Shown: positions 1 through 7,989 of the stretch, piece after piece
How the letters are laid out: every line of letters starts with the position of its first letter
Position numbering within the stretch: position 1 is the stretch's first letter
Assembly: GCF_900176345.1 (NCBI RefSeq)
Contig: NZ_FWXU01000001.1
Coordinates: 1-64,000, forward strand
Direction: 5' to 3'
DNA from: Rhizobium sp. RU36D
Lineage (GTDB): Bacteria > Pseudomonadota > Alphaproteobacteria > Rhizobiales > Rhizobiaceae
Length of the DNA stretch: 64,000 bases
The notes under the pieces: generated by a model
The model's input: the letters and a program-made list of their open reading frames with translations, nothing else
What the model was told of the DNA's origin: nothing
Databases searched by the model: none
Position numbers and translations under genes: made by a program

Positions 1-37
1 GCCTTCGTCATGCCAAACCTCCGTTTGGCATAATGAG

Positions 38-676
38 TCAGAATTCCTCTGATTTGGGAATCCCATCACGAGTCGGCGTCATTGCTCGTTGGTATAATTC
101 CTTGATGTCGCACCGCGTCTTCTTGTGGACGGCCTTCGCCGCTTCCTTGTCCATCTCGGCGCCGAGATAGGTCGGCAGCTTCCGGGCAAGCGGGTTCCAG
201 ACCGTGCCGTTGAACCGTTCGATGATGCCCTTTGCCTGGGAATTGTAAGGCAGGGCGTGCATCTTGGTGATGGAAAGCCGGCCCATCAGGCCGTTTACAT
301 CGCCGTCGAAGGTCTTGTTTTTGTAACCGGGACCACGATCGGTGTAGAAAATCGCGGGGATGCTATAGTAGCAGCAGGAGTTGCGCAGAGCCTCCGTCAC
401 CGAGATGACGTTTTCCTTCAGCGCGATCGAGAAGCCGACACAACGGCGGGTCGCGACGTCGAGAATACTGGTGATCTCGGGTTTGAACGGCCGCTTGGTG
501 ACGGGATGTTCAACCTCCGCATCGAAGGTCTTGCCGTCTGCCGTATAGATCGTGGTCGGAAACAGGTTTTCCGTCGAGCGCTGGATATAGGCCATGCGGG
601 ACCGCAGCGTTAGCAGTCCTTCGCGGCCGACATTCTTCTCAATGTTATTGAGCTTGGTGCGAAGGGTGTGGCGCAC
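38..676 (-). pseudogene. Mu-type (DDE) transposase, internal fragment
   Basis: The 212-residue open stretch resembles the integrase-like catalytic core of Mu/TnsB-type transposases. Candidate acidic catalytic residues are D47 (TADGKTFD), D113 (YTDRGPGY) and E153 (KGIIERFNG), spaced as in a DDE core. Full-length relatives run to roughly 600-700 residues, so both the N-terminal DNA-binding part and the C-terminal domain are missing. The first usable start is only a GTG, and the frame is closed a short way upstream by a stop at 716-718. That looks like decay rather than a real start. It abuts a helicase fragment on the other strand, so the site is a rearrangement scar. Transposition activity is not expected. 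The family call is by motif only. Confidence 0.72.
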
Positions 677-838
677 GGCGTCAATTGTGAGGCCACAGAA
701 GGCTTCTTCCTCGCCTTAACGCGCGCGAAACAACGCGTAGATTTCACCTACTGGTCTCGTACGGGCGTAAGAAGCAAGATCGCTACACTGTCAGAGCCGC
801 TGGCAACGATAGGTATCCAAACATTCTCCATGACTTGA
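677..838 (+). pseudogene. C-terminal remnant of a UvrD/Rep-like helicase
   Basis: Too short to be called as a gene, but the plus frame ending with TGA at 836-838 reads EGFFLALTRAKQRVDFTYW followed by about 26 more residues. ALTRAKQRV is the signature of motif VI of superfamily 1A helicases (UvrD, Rep, PcrA, and the GajB-like helicases of defence systems), which lies close to the C-terminus. No start codon or upstream helicase motifs are present. To the left the sequence runs straight into the transposase remnant on the other strand. I read it as the surviving tail of a helicase gene cut by an insertion or deletion. The motif is seen; its parent gene and any defence role are inference. Confidence 0.5.
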
Positions 839-883
839 ATTGGCGGCCTTATCGCCAACTCTCAGACTATTTAGAACGGGCGA

Positions 884-1372
884 TCACGCGGCTTCGTCAT
901 CATCGCTGTCGTAACGTGCGGCGGCTTCCATTTCGGCAACGTCGTCAGTGAAATCGAGCACTATCTGAATGGGCAATTCAGTGGGGTTTTCATCGTTGAA
1001 GTGATCTACATCCTGCTTAACCTGGAAGCAGTCGTCCGCAATGGCCTTACGACGCTGACTAAAAGACTTTTCCATGAACGAGCGCGGTGCGTTGTCGATG
1101 TCTGCCCACAGGCTCAATTGAACGCCACCGACATTGGTTCGGACAGAGTGTTTAGCTCTGTACTTCCTGCCCTGAGCGTCGATCCGCTTCTCCTGCCGCA
1201 GGCTTTCGGCCAGCGCCTCACGGCAGAGCTTTACCACGTCGCGCGGTTGTGGGCGGTAGAGCCCCTGTTCGATTGCCCACGCAGCAACGTTGTCGAGCGA
1301 TACCGGAGATGAATCCACCTCCTCGGTGTAGCGATCGAAAATCGCCTGCATTTGCTCAGAAAACTTTGCCAT
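884..1372 (-). CDS. conserved-looking hypothetical protein, third gene of the HigBA-type operon
   Basis: This 162-residue protein is not recognised. It is soluble and strongly acidic at the C-terminus (ending in a run of Asp, Glu and Ala), with no membrane segment and no cysteine cluster; one Cys sits mid-chain in DDCFQVKQD. The N-terminal half looks mostly helical. It starts 19 bp after the stop of the HigA-IrrE fusion, on the same strand, which fits co-transcription as a third operon member. A third component acting with a toxin-antitoxin pair (chaperone, modulator or protease target) is possible from position alone; nothing in the sequence proves it. Downstream lie only the helicase and transposase remnants. 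Confidence 0.6.
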   Translation of the reverse strand: MAKFSEQMQAIFDRYTEEVDSSPVSLDNVAAWAIEQGLYRPQPRDVVKLCREALAESLRQEKRIDAQGRKYRAKHSVRTNVGGVQLSLWADIDNAPRSFMEKSFSQRRKAIADDCFQVKQDVDHFNDENPTELPIQIVLDFTDDVAEMEAAARYDSDDDEAA

Positions 1373-1391
1373 TCATCACCATCATTGAAAT

Positions 1392-2519
1392 CTAGAGATG
1401 CGCTTCGGCAACATGGCCCCAGCCATCCGTTACCGCCGAATTCACCACGTAACGCCTCACCGGCACCTGATATTTGCGGAGGTAATCATACCTCTTCATC
1501 CGCTTCTGGAGCTGTCCGACCACAATCCCTGGGTGGACGCCCATCAGCGAGGCAAATCCGATCACGTCCCGTTCCGAGAAATACGGATGCTTCCGAGCAT
1601 AAAAGGAATCCATCTTCTTTTTCGGAACACAGAAATCGGCAGCGGCCGTATTTGCAACGCGCTCTTCATCGCTGTCACTATTCTCATCAGACGAATTATC
1701 ACCTGAGAGATGGTCCACCATACCAATTGAGCATTTTCCATGCCCTTCAAGGACATGTTCGATCTCGTGCCGCAGAACAAACCAGAAATTATCAAGACGA
1801 TCATACAAAGTTGACATTCCTATCACTGGAGATTGGTCGTCGAGCCAAGTACACACGCCGTCGATCTTCGCGTTGGGCAGAGTCTCTACAACGACAAATC
1901 TTACGCCGCATTCCGCGAGCAAAGCCGGCACAGTTCCGACGGCTTCGGGATCTACCATTAAAGACCGGAGCTTTGGGAGCGCGTCACGAAGCTTGTCGGG
2001 CGAAAACGCACGCACGGGAATATTGCTCGCGAGCTGCCGAACCCGAAACACCCAAGCCAACTGATGAGGCGGAGTTTCGTCATAATGCGTTCTTTTGGCA
2101 GCAAAGGCGATCGCATTCGGCCCCTTATCGGTGGCGACTTCGAAAAATCGGTCCATCTGAAGTTGAAGCAATGAGGATTCACCATCCTGAATCCAACCTC
2201 GGCGGATCATGTCGCGTACAGGATACAGGGTTTGGAGTTCTGCCCTAGTTTTTACGGCCGGATCGGGTTCCTTCGCATTCTGTAAATCATACTGACCTTG
2301 GAGGTTCAGAAAGAACTGAGGAGATGCATCGAAGGCGTCGCCAAGCAGCCGCGCCATGTCAGGCGTGATAGCCCGCTTTCCTGACAGCAACGGATTCAAC
2401 TGTTGTTCGGTCTGCCCGAGAATGAAAGCGAGATCGCGCTGCGACCAGCCACGAACCTCCAGTTCGAGTTTTATGAAGACTCCAGGTGGATCAATAGGGA
2501 CGGCGTTAGTGCTGGCCAT
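1392..2519 (-). CDS. HigA-type antitoxin fused to ImmA/IrrE metallopeptidase domain
   Basis: 375 residues in two parts. Residues about 12-75 form an XRE helix-turn-helix of the HigA/VapI kind (GWSQRDLAFILGQTEQQLN, then ITPDMARLLGDAF). The C-terminal half is an ImmA/IrrE-type peptidase with the zinc motif HEIEH at 251-255. Plain HigA antitoxins are near 100 residues, so this is the long COG3093-like architecture. The start ATG overlaps the toxin stop (TAATG at 2517-2521), which implies translational coupling. Expected roles are to neutralise the toxin, repress the operon through the palindrome at 2862-2888, and possibly cleave itself or a partner on a signal. Peptidase activity is inferred from the motif. 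An acidic Ser/Asp/Glu-rich loop follows the HEIEH region. Confidence 0.82.
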   Translation of the reverse strand: MASTNAVPIDPPGVFIKLELEVRGWSQRDLAFILGQTEQQLNPLLSGKRAITPDMARLLGDAFDASPQFFLNLQGQYDLQNAKEPDPAVKTRAELQTLYPVRDMIRRGWIQDGESSLLQLQMDRFFEVATDKGPNAIAFAAKRTHYDETPPHQLAWVFRVRQLASNIPVRAFSPDKLRDALPKLRSLMVDPEAVGTVPALLAECGVRFVVVETLPNAKIDGVCTWLDDQSPVIGMSTLYDRLDNFWFVLRHEIEHVLEGHGKCSIGMVDHLSGDNSSDENSDSDEERVANTAAADFCVPKKKMDSFYARKHPYFSERDVIGFASLMGVHPGIVVGQLQKRMKRYDYLRKYQVPVRRYVVNSAVTDGWGHVAEAHL

Positions 2520-2824
2520 TATGCCGCACCCCTTGTTTGCTCTTCCATCGCCCTTACGATCACTGTCATAGCACTATTCTTTTCCTCAATCCGTAAGACC
2601 ATCGCCCACTGAGGGGCCAAAACAACCAAATGCTCTGGAGAACCCGCCGCTCGCGCTCTTAGGCCAAGACTCCTCCAGTTCTGCATGGTGCGAACATCAG
2701 GGGCGGCTCGGATTATGCTCAACCGCTGCCGGGCAGATTGAATAACGGCAACCGGCAGCCTCGTGTCTGCTGCACGTTCCGTTTCAATCAGGGCTAACTG
2801 CTGGTCTGCGAACTCGATCTCCAT
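2519..2824 (-). CDS. HigB-like toxin (RelE superfamily, plasmid-killer type)
   Basis: About 101 residues from the ATG at 2824; upstream ATGs at 2839 and 2860 would add 5 or 12 residues. I prefer 2824 because HigB-type proteins usually begin with a short strand like MEIEFADQQL. The body (RLSIIRAAPDVRTMQNWRSL, then QWAMVLRIEE) follows the HigB/killer layout, in which the toxin is a ribosome-dependent mRNA endonuclease. The gene comes before its antitoxin, the usual higBA order, and overlaps it by one base. It is the first gene of a three-gene operon behind a perfect 12-bp inverted repeat. Family assignment is good; toxicity is inferred. Confidence 0.75.
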   Translation of the reverse strand: MEIEFADQQLALIETERAADTRLPVAVIQSARQRLSIIRAAPDVRTMQNWRSLGLRARAAGSPEHLVVLAPQWAMVLRIEEKNSAMTVIVRAMEEQTRGAA

Positions 2825-2861
2825 TGGGCAGATCATAGCTGAGTCGCGCGATGTCGTCAAC

Positions 2862-2888
2862 GCGACTTAACGCAAGGCGTTAAGTCGC
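2862..2888. promoter_or_regulatory. perfect inverted repeat, probable HigA operator
   Basis: GCGACTTAACGC, spacer AAG, then GCGTTAAGTCGC: two 12-bp arms matching exactly. It lies 38 bp upstream of the chosen toxin start. HigA-type antitoxins commonly bind such palindromes and repress their own operon, so autoregulation is the likely role. A transcript hairpin is the alternative, but there is no T-run. Confidence 0.7.
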
Positions 2889-3101
2889 TATTTCTGGGTT
2901 CCGCGTCCCGTAACCATCTTGGTCCTCTTCCTCGTGCCTTGCCGAGGAGGTGACCTACTGCGGTGACGCGGGAGAATTCGAACCACGCTTAACGGAGGGC
3001 TATAGCGTTGATATAGTTCTCGTCTTCACCCGGCGCGGCGCGCCAGTAGGTAAAAAATAACTTATTTTTGAAAATGCGGCCGATCGCTAACTGCGTCGAT
3101 C
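2889..3101. other. intergenic, no gene seen
   Basis: The stretch between the toxin operon and the universal stress protein holds no convincing reading frame. The region around 3010-3075 is AT-rich. A tRNA T-arm-like string near 2975 has no paired stems (see rejected items). Confidence 0.5.
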
Positions 3102-3115
3102 TTGATCTGGCTCAA
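3102..3115 (+). promoter_or_regulatory. FNR/FixK-type box upstream of the universal stress protein
   Basis: TTGATCTGGCTCAA matches the TTGAT-N4-ATCAA anaerobox with one change in the right half. Its centre is about 42 bp upstream of the position expected for a start site if TTGATA at 3139-3144 is the -10 element, the class II activator layout. The stress-protein ATG follows at 3237. Oxygen-controlled expression by an FNR/FixK protein is inferred. Confidence 0.6.
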
Positions 3116-3236
3116 GCCTCCAACGCCTCGCTTGTGGTTTGATAGCCTTGAGCGTCGCACGCCAATCCGTGGCAGCAACCTGAAACATGTTCCGCCATGT
3201 GCGTGCCAGGCTCATACAGCTTGGGAGGAAATCATC

Positions 3237-4073
3237 ATGTCTCGTACTCGTGTCTGCTACGTGCCTGTCGTCACCTATCCAGATGTGGTTCCTGACGATG
3301 CCGTGCTGGCGGCGATCGACTTTGCGCGTGCCCTGCCCTGCCGGCTGCATGTCACCGCCTTTTCCGTGGATGTTCCGCATATCGCCTCTCCGCTTGGAGA
3401 TTTGCTGATCGACATACCCGACATGATCCGGACAGTGGAGGTCCGGAGCGCGCATGATTGCAGGCGCATCCAGGAACTGGTCGTCGGGCGCGTGGAAGGT
3501 TTGGTGGAAGCCGAATTCAGCATCCAGCCGCAATCCGGCTATCCGGGTTTTGCCGCTGCAAGGGAGGCGAGGTATTTCGATCTCTCCCTTTTGCCGTGGG
3601 CCAAGGGTGCCACGTCGGTGCAGCAGGTCGCGCAAACGGTCGTTTTTGAATCCGGTCGCCCGGCGATCATCGTCCCGCCCGGGGCCAAGAGCGAGCCGCT
3701 CAACCATGTCACAATTGCATGGGATGGCAGCCGGGTGGCCGCAAGGGCGCTGTCCGACGTGATGCCCTGGCTCAGCGACGAAACCAGATTGACGGTCCTC
3801 ACCGTGGTGGATGAAAAGCCGTTGGACCGCAAGGATCTGGCCGGCACGCTGGTGACCCATCTGCAGAAGCAGGGGATAGATGCCGATTACCGAGAGTGCT
3901 CGCTGTCAGGCCGGACGATCTCCGGCGCCCTGCAGGAGACAGCAATCGAGGCGGGTGCAAACCTCCTCGTGATGGGCGGTTTTGGGCATTCCCGCGTTCG
4001 GGATTTCGTGCTGGGCGGCGCGACGCTTGGCGTGTTTGCAGATCTGCGCCTGCCGGTTCTGCTGTCCCATTGA
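3237..4073 (+). CDS. universal stress protein, tandem UspA domains
   Basis: 278 residues, twice the length of a single UspA domain, so two fused domains. The second half carries VTIAWDGSRVAARALSD and ends in LLVMGGFGHSRVRDFVLGG, which matches the G-2x-G-9x-G(S/T) ATP-binding loop of UspA proteins. The start chosen is the ATG preceded by GGGAGGAAAT; an upstream in-frame start would add 45 unlikely residues across the FNR-type box. Tandem Usps controlled by FNR/FixK are known in micro-aerobic rhizobial gene sets and are thought to help cells through low oxygen. The exact role is unknown. It runs convergently with the Crp/Fnr gene that ends 25 bp downstream. Confidence 0.88.
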   Translation: MSRTRVCYVPVVTYPDVVPDDAVLAAIDFARALPCRLHVTAFSVDVPHIASPLGDLLIDIPDMIRTVEVRSAHDCRRIQELVVGRVEGLVEAEFSIQPQSGYPGFAAAREARYFDLSLLPWAKGATSVQQVAQTVVFESGRPAIIVPPGAKSEPLNHVTIAWDGSRVAARALSDVMPWLSDETRLTVLTVVDEKPLDRKDLAGTLVTHLQKQGIDADYRECSLSGRTISGALQETAIEAGANLLVMGGFGHSRVRDFVLGGATLGVFADLRLPVLLSH

Positions 4074-4098
4074 GCGGAGAGCCGGCCGCTGGCTGCCC

Positions 4099-4818
4099 CT
4101 ATCGCGGCTCCATGGAGAGATGCAGATAGGTGGGATCGAACTGGGCGATCTCGGTCAGTTTCTCCCAGTTCAGCACGGTTATGGTGCGGTCGGTCCAGGT
4201 GACGACATTGTCGCTTCTCAGTTTCTGCAAGGTTTTGTTGACATGCACGACCGAGAGACCCAGCGCATCGGCGACGACGGCTTGTGACAGCGGGAAGTAG
4301 AAGCTCTGGTCGGTGACCAACCGCACCACGCTGAGCCGCATGTAGAGTTCGCAGATGAGGTGGGCGAGATGCGCCTTTTTGCTGCGCCGACCCATAGCGA
4401 CGATCCATTCCCGATGAATGGCCCCGTCGATGACGGTGGAGAGCCAGAGCAGGCGCGTCAGATGCGGCCGTGTCTCCGTGAGAGCCCTGATATCGGCATG
4501 ATCGGCATAGGCGACCTGACAGGTTGAGAGCGCGACCACGCTGTGGTCCATGGTCTTCAATGGAAAGGCATGCAGGTCGACAAAATCACCGGCGACGTGA
4601 AGCGCCGTGATCTGTCGCTTGCCGTCCTCCAAGACCCGGTAGCGCGCCGCGAAACCGGATAGAATCAGGGTGCTGGAATTGGGCCGCTCGCCCTCCACGA
4701 CCAGGTCTTCCTCCGTCGCAAACTTGCGCTGCCGCACGATGGCGGCCCGCAAGGCCTGTTCCTCGTCGGGTGAAATCACATCACGGGCGCCGAGATTTAG
4801 GAGAAGTGGTTCGATCAA
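4099..4818 (-). CDS. Crp/Fnr-family transcriptional regulator
   Basis: 239 residues. The N-terminal two thirds form a cyclic-nucleotide-type beta-roll (LILSGFAARYRVLEDGKRQ, then HVAGDFVDLHAF), followed by a dimer helix and a winged helix-turn-helix (LSQAVVADALGLSVVHVNKT). There is no cysteine cluster like that of FNR, so it is unlikely to carry an oxygen-sensing iron-sulfur cluster. The ligand is unknown. Such proteins are common near stress-protein genes in rhizobia; whether it binds the box at 3102-3115 cannot be told from sequence. The next gene upstream is divergent (DUF6894 at 4919), so this intergenic space may hold both promoters. Confidence 0.88.
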   Translation of the reverse strand: MIEPLLLNLGARDVISPDEEQALRAAIVRQRKFATEEDLVVEGERPNSSTLILSGFAARYRVLEDGKRQITALHVAGDFVDLHAFPLKTMDHSVVALSTCQVAYADHADIRALTETRPHLTRLLWLSTVIDGAIHREWIVAMGRRSKKAHLAHLICELYMRLSVVRLVTDQSFYFPLSQAVVADALGLSVVHVNKTLQKLRSDNVVTWTDRTITVLNWEKLTEIAQFDPTYLHLSMEPR

Positions 4819-4918
4819 TTTTGAATGCCCTCACGCCGCTCAAGGACCCTGCATAGCATGCGACCATTGCGGGAACAAAAGCCCGTTGCGGGCGTCTAAC
4901 AAGAAAATAGACATCCAA

Positions 4919-5164
4919 ATGAGCCGATACTACTTCGATCTGCACAACGGCGAAGGCCCGACGACTGACGATGAGGGGCAAGAGATGCCCAGCCGCGAGG
5001 CTGTCGCCCGGGAAATAACACGCACGTTGCTGGACATCGCCAATGAAGAAATCACCGGCTCCGACCGGCTCGTCGTCACACTGACGGTGCGGGACGATCA
5101 GGACAGAACCATATCGGTGGCCAGCCTGATCTTCACCAACGAATGGATCAACGACCCGCAATAG
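4919..5164 (+). CDS. DUF6894-like small protein
   Basis: 81 residues opening with MSRYYFDLHNGEGPTTDDEG, the recognisable start of the DUF6894 family (an M-x-R-Y-Y-F-D opening followed by an acidic D-x-E-G turn). The family is abundant in rhizobia and Methylobacterium and has no known function. No signal peptide or membrane segment. The start is fixed by the family motif. It ends 8 bp before the convergent glycosyltransferase gene. Confidence 0.75.
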   Translation: MSRYYFDLHNGEGPTTDDEGQEMPSREAVAREITRTLLDIANEEITGSDRLVVTLTVRDDQDRTISVASLIFTNEWINDPQ

Positions 5165-5172
5165 GCGGGCCG

Positions 5173-6120
5173 TCAGGCACCGCTGCCGAGCCACGATGCC
5201 TTGAGGCGGGCGCCGATCTTTTCCCGCACCGCGGGCCTGGTTGCAAACAGCCGGGCCATCTCCAGGTAGTCGGATTTTGCCCGTGCGCGATGAAAGGCGG
5301 CGATAGCGGCCTCGCGGGTCAGGGACTGCAGCCTCTGCGCAAACGCTTCGTTCTCCGCCGGGGACAGCCGGTTCTCGATGCCCTGCCACAGCTCGGTCAA
5401 CGCTGCCTTCAGCGGCTGGGTATCGGCGGTGCTGCGGGAATAGGGCGATGCCGCGCGGCTGATCTGCCCGACAGGCATGGCATAGACATAAAGCGGATCG
5501 TCCACGTAATAGGCCCGGCCGCCGCGGGAAAGGATGTCGAGGTTGAAGATCAGGTCTTCGCCCACCCGCACGTCCTCGCGATAGGCGATGCCGTGCTGGG
5601 TCAAGAAGCTGCGACGCAACAGCGGTTGCAGATAGCCGAAGTCATGGCGGTCGGCAGCGCTGGGCAGGATGAAATCGATGAGGTGCAAGGGGCGGTCGCT
5701 GAGGCCCTTGTAGATCGGCCCGGTAAAGGCCCGCGCTACCACGTCATAACCCATGATGTTGTCGGCAATGAAATCGGCTTCATGCGCATGGTCGAGCAGC
5801 TTGGCGAGACGCCCCGGCTGCCACACATCGTCGGCATCCAGCAGACCGATCCAGGTGCCCGAGGCGGCGCGAAAGCCGATATTGCGAGCCGCGGATGGAC
5901 CGCCATTCTGCGCGCGCCGAAGCACCTTCACCCGCCCGTCCGTCGCATAGGTCTGCGCCACGAAATCGGCCGTCCCGTCTTTCGAGGCATCATCGACGAC
6001 GATCACCTCGACGCTCACGCCCTGCTGATTCAGCGCGCTGTCGATCGCAGCCTTCACGCAGTCGCGCGTATTGAAGGTGGGAATGACGGCCGATACCGTC
6101 GGTTCTATGGTCATGCTCAA
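5173..6120 (-). CDS. family 2 glycosyltransferase
   Basis: 315 residues with a GT-A fold signature at the N-terminus: SAVIPTFNTRDCVKAAIDSA, then VIVVDDASKDGT, GPSAARNIGFRAA and the metal-binding LLDADDVW. These bind the nucleotide-sugar donor, so the enzyme should transfer a sugar to a surface polysaccharide or lipid acceptor at the cytoplasmic side of the membrane. No transmembrane segment is seen. The donor and acceptor cannot be read from sequence. The neighbour across a 254-bp divergent gap is a polysaccharide deacetylase, so both may act on a cell-surface glycan. The divergent gap has an AT-rich stretch near 6205-6260 but no promoter I can place with confidence. Confidence 0.88.
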   Translation of the reverse strand: MSMTIEPTVSAVIPTFNTRDCVKAAIDSALNQQGVSVEVIVVDDASKDGTADFVAQTYATDGRVKVLRRAQNGGPSAARNIGFRAASGTWIGLLDADDVWQPGRLAKLLDHAHEADFIADNIMGYDVVARAFTGPIYKGLSDRPLHLIDFILPSAADRHDFGYLQPLLRRSFLTQHGIAYREDVRVGEDLIFNLDILSRGGRAYYVDDPLYVYAMPVGQISRAASPYSRSTADTQPLKAALTELWQGIENRLSPAENEAFAQRLQSLTREAAIAAFHRARAKSDYLEMARLFATRPAVREKIGARLKASWLGSGA

Positions 6121-6374
6121 GCGGCCCGCCCATCATGCACGTGTTTCCGTAGATGCGACATTCCCTGTCCCCATCAACGGTATGATGAAAAACGAATGTG
6201 CGGCCTGCAAATTAACAAAAGTGTAACGGTTAGTCTCGAAAACTACTGCAAATGGTAAACTGGGCCAAAGCTGTGCAGTCGGCTATTCAGTCTCAGCACC
6301 GAAAATGCTCGTAGATCGTGTCACGAAAGCCCGTGGCCGATGCGGGCAGCCCCTATAGGCCAGGAGCCTGATTC

Positions 6375-7484
6375 GTGTCCTATCTCGTCAATAACATCAG
6401 GCGCTTTGCCCGCGAATTGGCGACCCACCCGCAGGAGATACCGAAAAGGATCGGCGGCGCGCTCAAGGTCAAGCTGGCAACGGGTACGCACGAACTGCTG
6501 GCCGCGACAGGCGCTGGAAAGGTGGTAGGCGCGCGCTATCGCGGTCGTGGCATCGCGCTGATGTTCCATGAGATCCACGAGGACGTGGAAGCGGGACTGC
6601 GCATGGGATGCAGCCCTGGCCAGTTGCGCCGTGCCCTGGCCGCGATGAGGGCGCAGCGGCGCGATTTCGTGACACCCGATGAGGCTCTCGCGCGCCTCGC
6701 GGATCCCGAGGCCAGGGATTTCGTCGTACTCACTTTTGATGACGCCTATCGCGACAACCGAATCCTGGCGCTGCCCATCCTGGAAGAGTTCGGCGCGCCG
6801 ATGACCCTGTTTACCCCGACCGGCATGGTGACGCGGGAGATCTATGCCTGGTGGCTGGGGCTGCGCGCGCTCTTCCTCCAGAACGAGGCCGTGGATATCG
6901 AGGCCATGGGCCAGCGTTTGGTGTGCGGCGATGGGCCGAGCCGCAACGCAGCTTTGCGTCACGTCACAACCTGGATCGGCACCGATCTTGACCGGGCCGA
7001 GGCCCTGAAGGCGACATTCGCTCGTTATGGGCTGTCACTTCCACAACTGGTGGCCGAGGTTGCGATGGACGAGACGGAGTTGCGGGCCTTTGCCGCCCAT
7101 CCGCTCGTCACCATCGGCGGCCACACGACCACCCACCGCTTTCTCTCCAGGCTGGACGACGACACCGCCCGGCGGGATATCGCCGACAACAAGGCCTGGC
7201 TCGAAAACCTGCTGCAGAAAACGGTACGCCATTTCGCCTACCCTTACGGATCGGCGGGCGCCTGCGGCGCGCGCGAAGCCGGCTTTGTGCGCGAGGCGGG
7301 CTTTGCCAGCGCATACTCCACTCGCACAGGCCATCTGTTTCCCGACCATCTGAAAACCCCATACCTGTTGCCGCGCGAGGATGCCGGGGCGCATCAGTCC
7401 GCGGCCCAGTTGAAAAACCGCCTGAGCGGTGTGAACCGCGCCCTCGCCACAGGTTTCGGCAACCCTATTGCCGGCCTCATCTGA
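6375..7484 (+). CDS. polysaccharide deacetylase family protein
   Basis: 369 residues from a GTG preceded by CAGGAG. The NodB-homology domain shows the metal and catalytic motifs VLTFDDAYRDN (motif 1, Asp pair), GGHTTTHRFLSRL (motif 2, H-x3-H) and RHFAYPYGSAG (motif 3). It is expected to remove acetyl groups from N- or O-acetylated sugars of an exopolysaccharide, lipopolysaccharide or peptidoglycan. No signal peptide is obvious, so a cytoplasmic or membrane-associated role is possible. The region before the domain (residues 1-55) is basic. Its position opposite a glycosyltransferase supports a surface-glycan role. The substrate is unknown. Confidence 0.85.
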   Translation: MSYLVNNIRRFARELATHPQEIPKRIGGALKVKLATGTHELLAATGAGKVVGARYRGRGIALMFHEIHEDVEAGLRMGCSPGQLRRALAAMRAQRRDFVTPDEALARLADPEARDFVVLTFDDAYRDNRILALPILEEFGAPMTLFTPTGMVTREIYAWWLGLRALFLQNEAVDIEAMGQRLVCGDGPSRNAALRHVTTWIGTDLDRAEALKATFARYGLSLPQLVAEVAMDETELRAFAAHPLVTIGGHTTTHRFLSRLDDDTARRDIADNKAWLENLLQKTVRHFAYPYGSAGACGAREAGFVREAGFASAYSTRTGHLFPDHLKTPYLLPREDAGAHQSAAQLKNRLSGVNRALATGFGNPIAGLI

Positions 7485-7592
7485 ACGCACCACGCAGCGA
7501 CCATGATCGCGTTCGATTGCCGCATGGCGGGGCTGCCGCTTGCCCTTTTCGGTGGCACGCGGCAAAAGGGGACAAACACAAAGGCAGTCCGC

Positions 7593-7982
7593 GTGAGCGA
7601 AGAAACAATCACCCTTTATGAAGCTATTGGCGGCGATGCGACGGTGCGTGCCCTGGCGCATCGTTTCTACGAATTGATGGACACCCTGCCGGAGGCCGCG
7701 CGTTGCCGCGCCATTCACCCGGAAGACCTCTCCGGCAGCGAGGAGAAGCTCTACGAATATCTTTCCGGCTATCTCGGCGGCCCCTCGCTCTATATCGAGA
7801 AGCGCGGCCACCCGATGTTGCGCCGCCGGCATTTCGTCGCCGAGATCGGACCGGTGGAGCGGGACGAATGGCTGCTGTGCTTCAACAGGGCCATGGACGA
7901 CACCATCGCCAATCCCAAGCTGCGCGAGATCATCCGCGATCCGGTTGAGAGGCTCGCCCTGCACATGCAAAACAAGGAATGA
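7593..7982 (+). CDS. group II truncated haemoglobin
   Basis: 129 residues from the GTG at 7593; an upstream ATG at 7503 would add 30 residues that do not look like globin. The core TLYEAIGGDATVRALAHRFY begins helix A/B of truncated globins, and the downstream RRRHFVAEIG and ERDEWLLCFNRAMDD with Trp and Tyr/Phe positions matches the group II (trHbO/GlbO) pattern. The proximal His should lie in RGHPMLRRRHF. Such proteins bind haem and oxygen or nitric oxide and are linked to NO or peroxide handling under low oxygen. DUF423 follows after 7 bp, probably in the same transcript. Confidence 0.85.
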   Translation: MSEETITLYEAIGGDATVRALAHRFYELMDTLPEAARCRAIHPEDLSGSEEKLYEYLSGYLGGPSLYIEKRGHPMLRRRHFVAEIGPVERDEWLLCFNRAMDDTIANPKLREIIRDPVERLALHMQNKE

Positions 7983-7989
7983 GCCCGAC

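Noticed and set aside
2961-2990. T-arm-like string (TTCGAA flanked by partly matching bases) suggesting a tRNA or att fragment
   Set aside because: The flanking stems do not pair properly and no other tRNA part is present on either strand.
4099-4818. Calling this Crp/Fnr protein a true oxygen sensor (FnrN)
   Set aside because: It lacks the N-terminal cysteine cluster needed for a 4Fe-4S centre.
5143-6258. 371-codon open frame antisense to the glycosyltransferase
   Set aside because: The opposite frame has clear GT2 motifs; this one has none.
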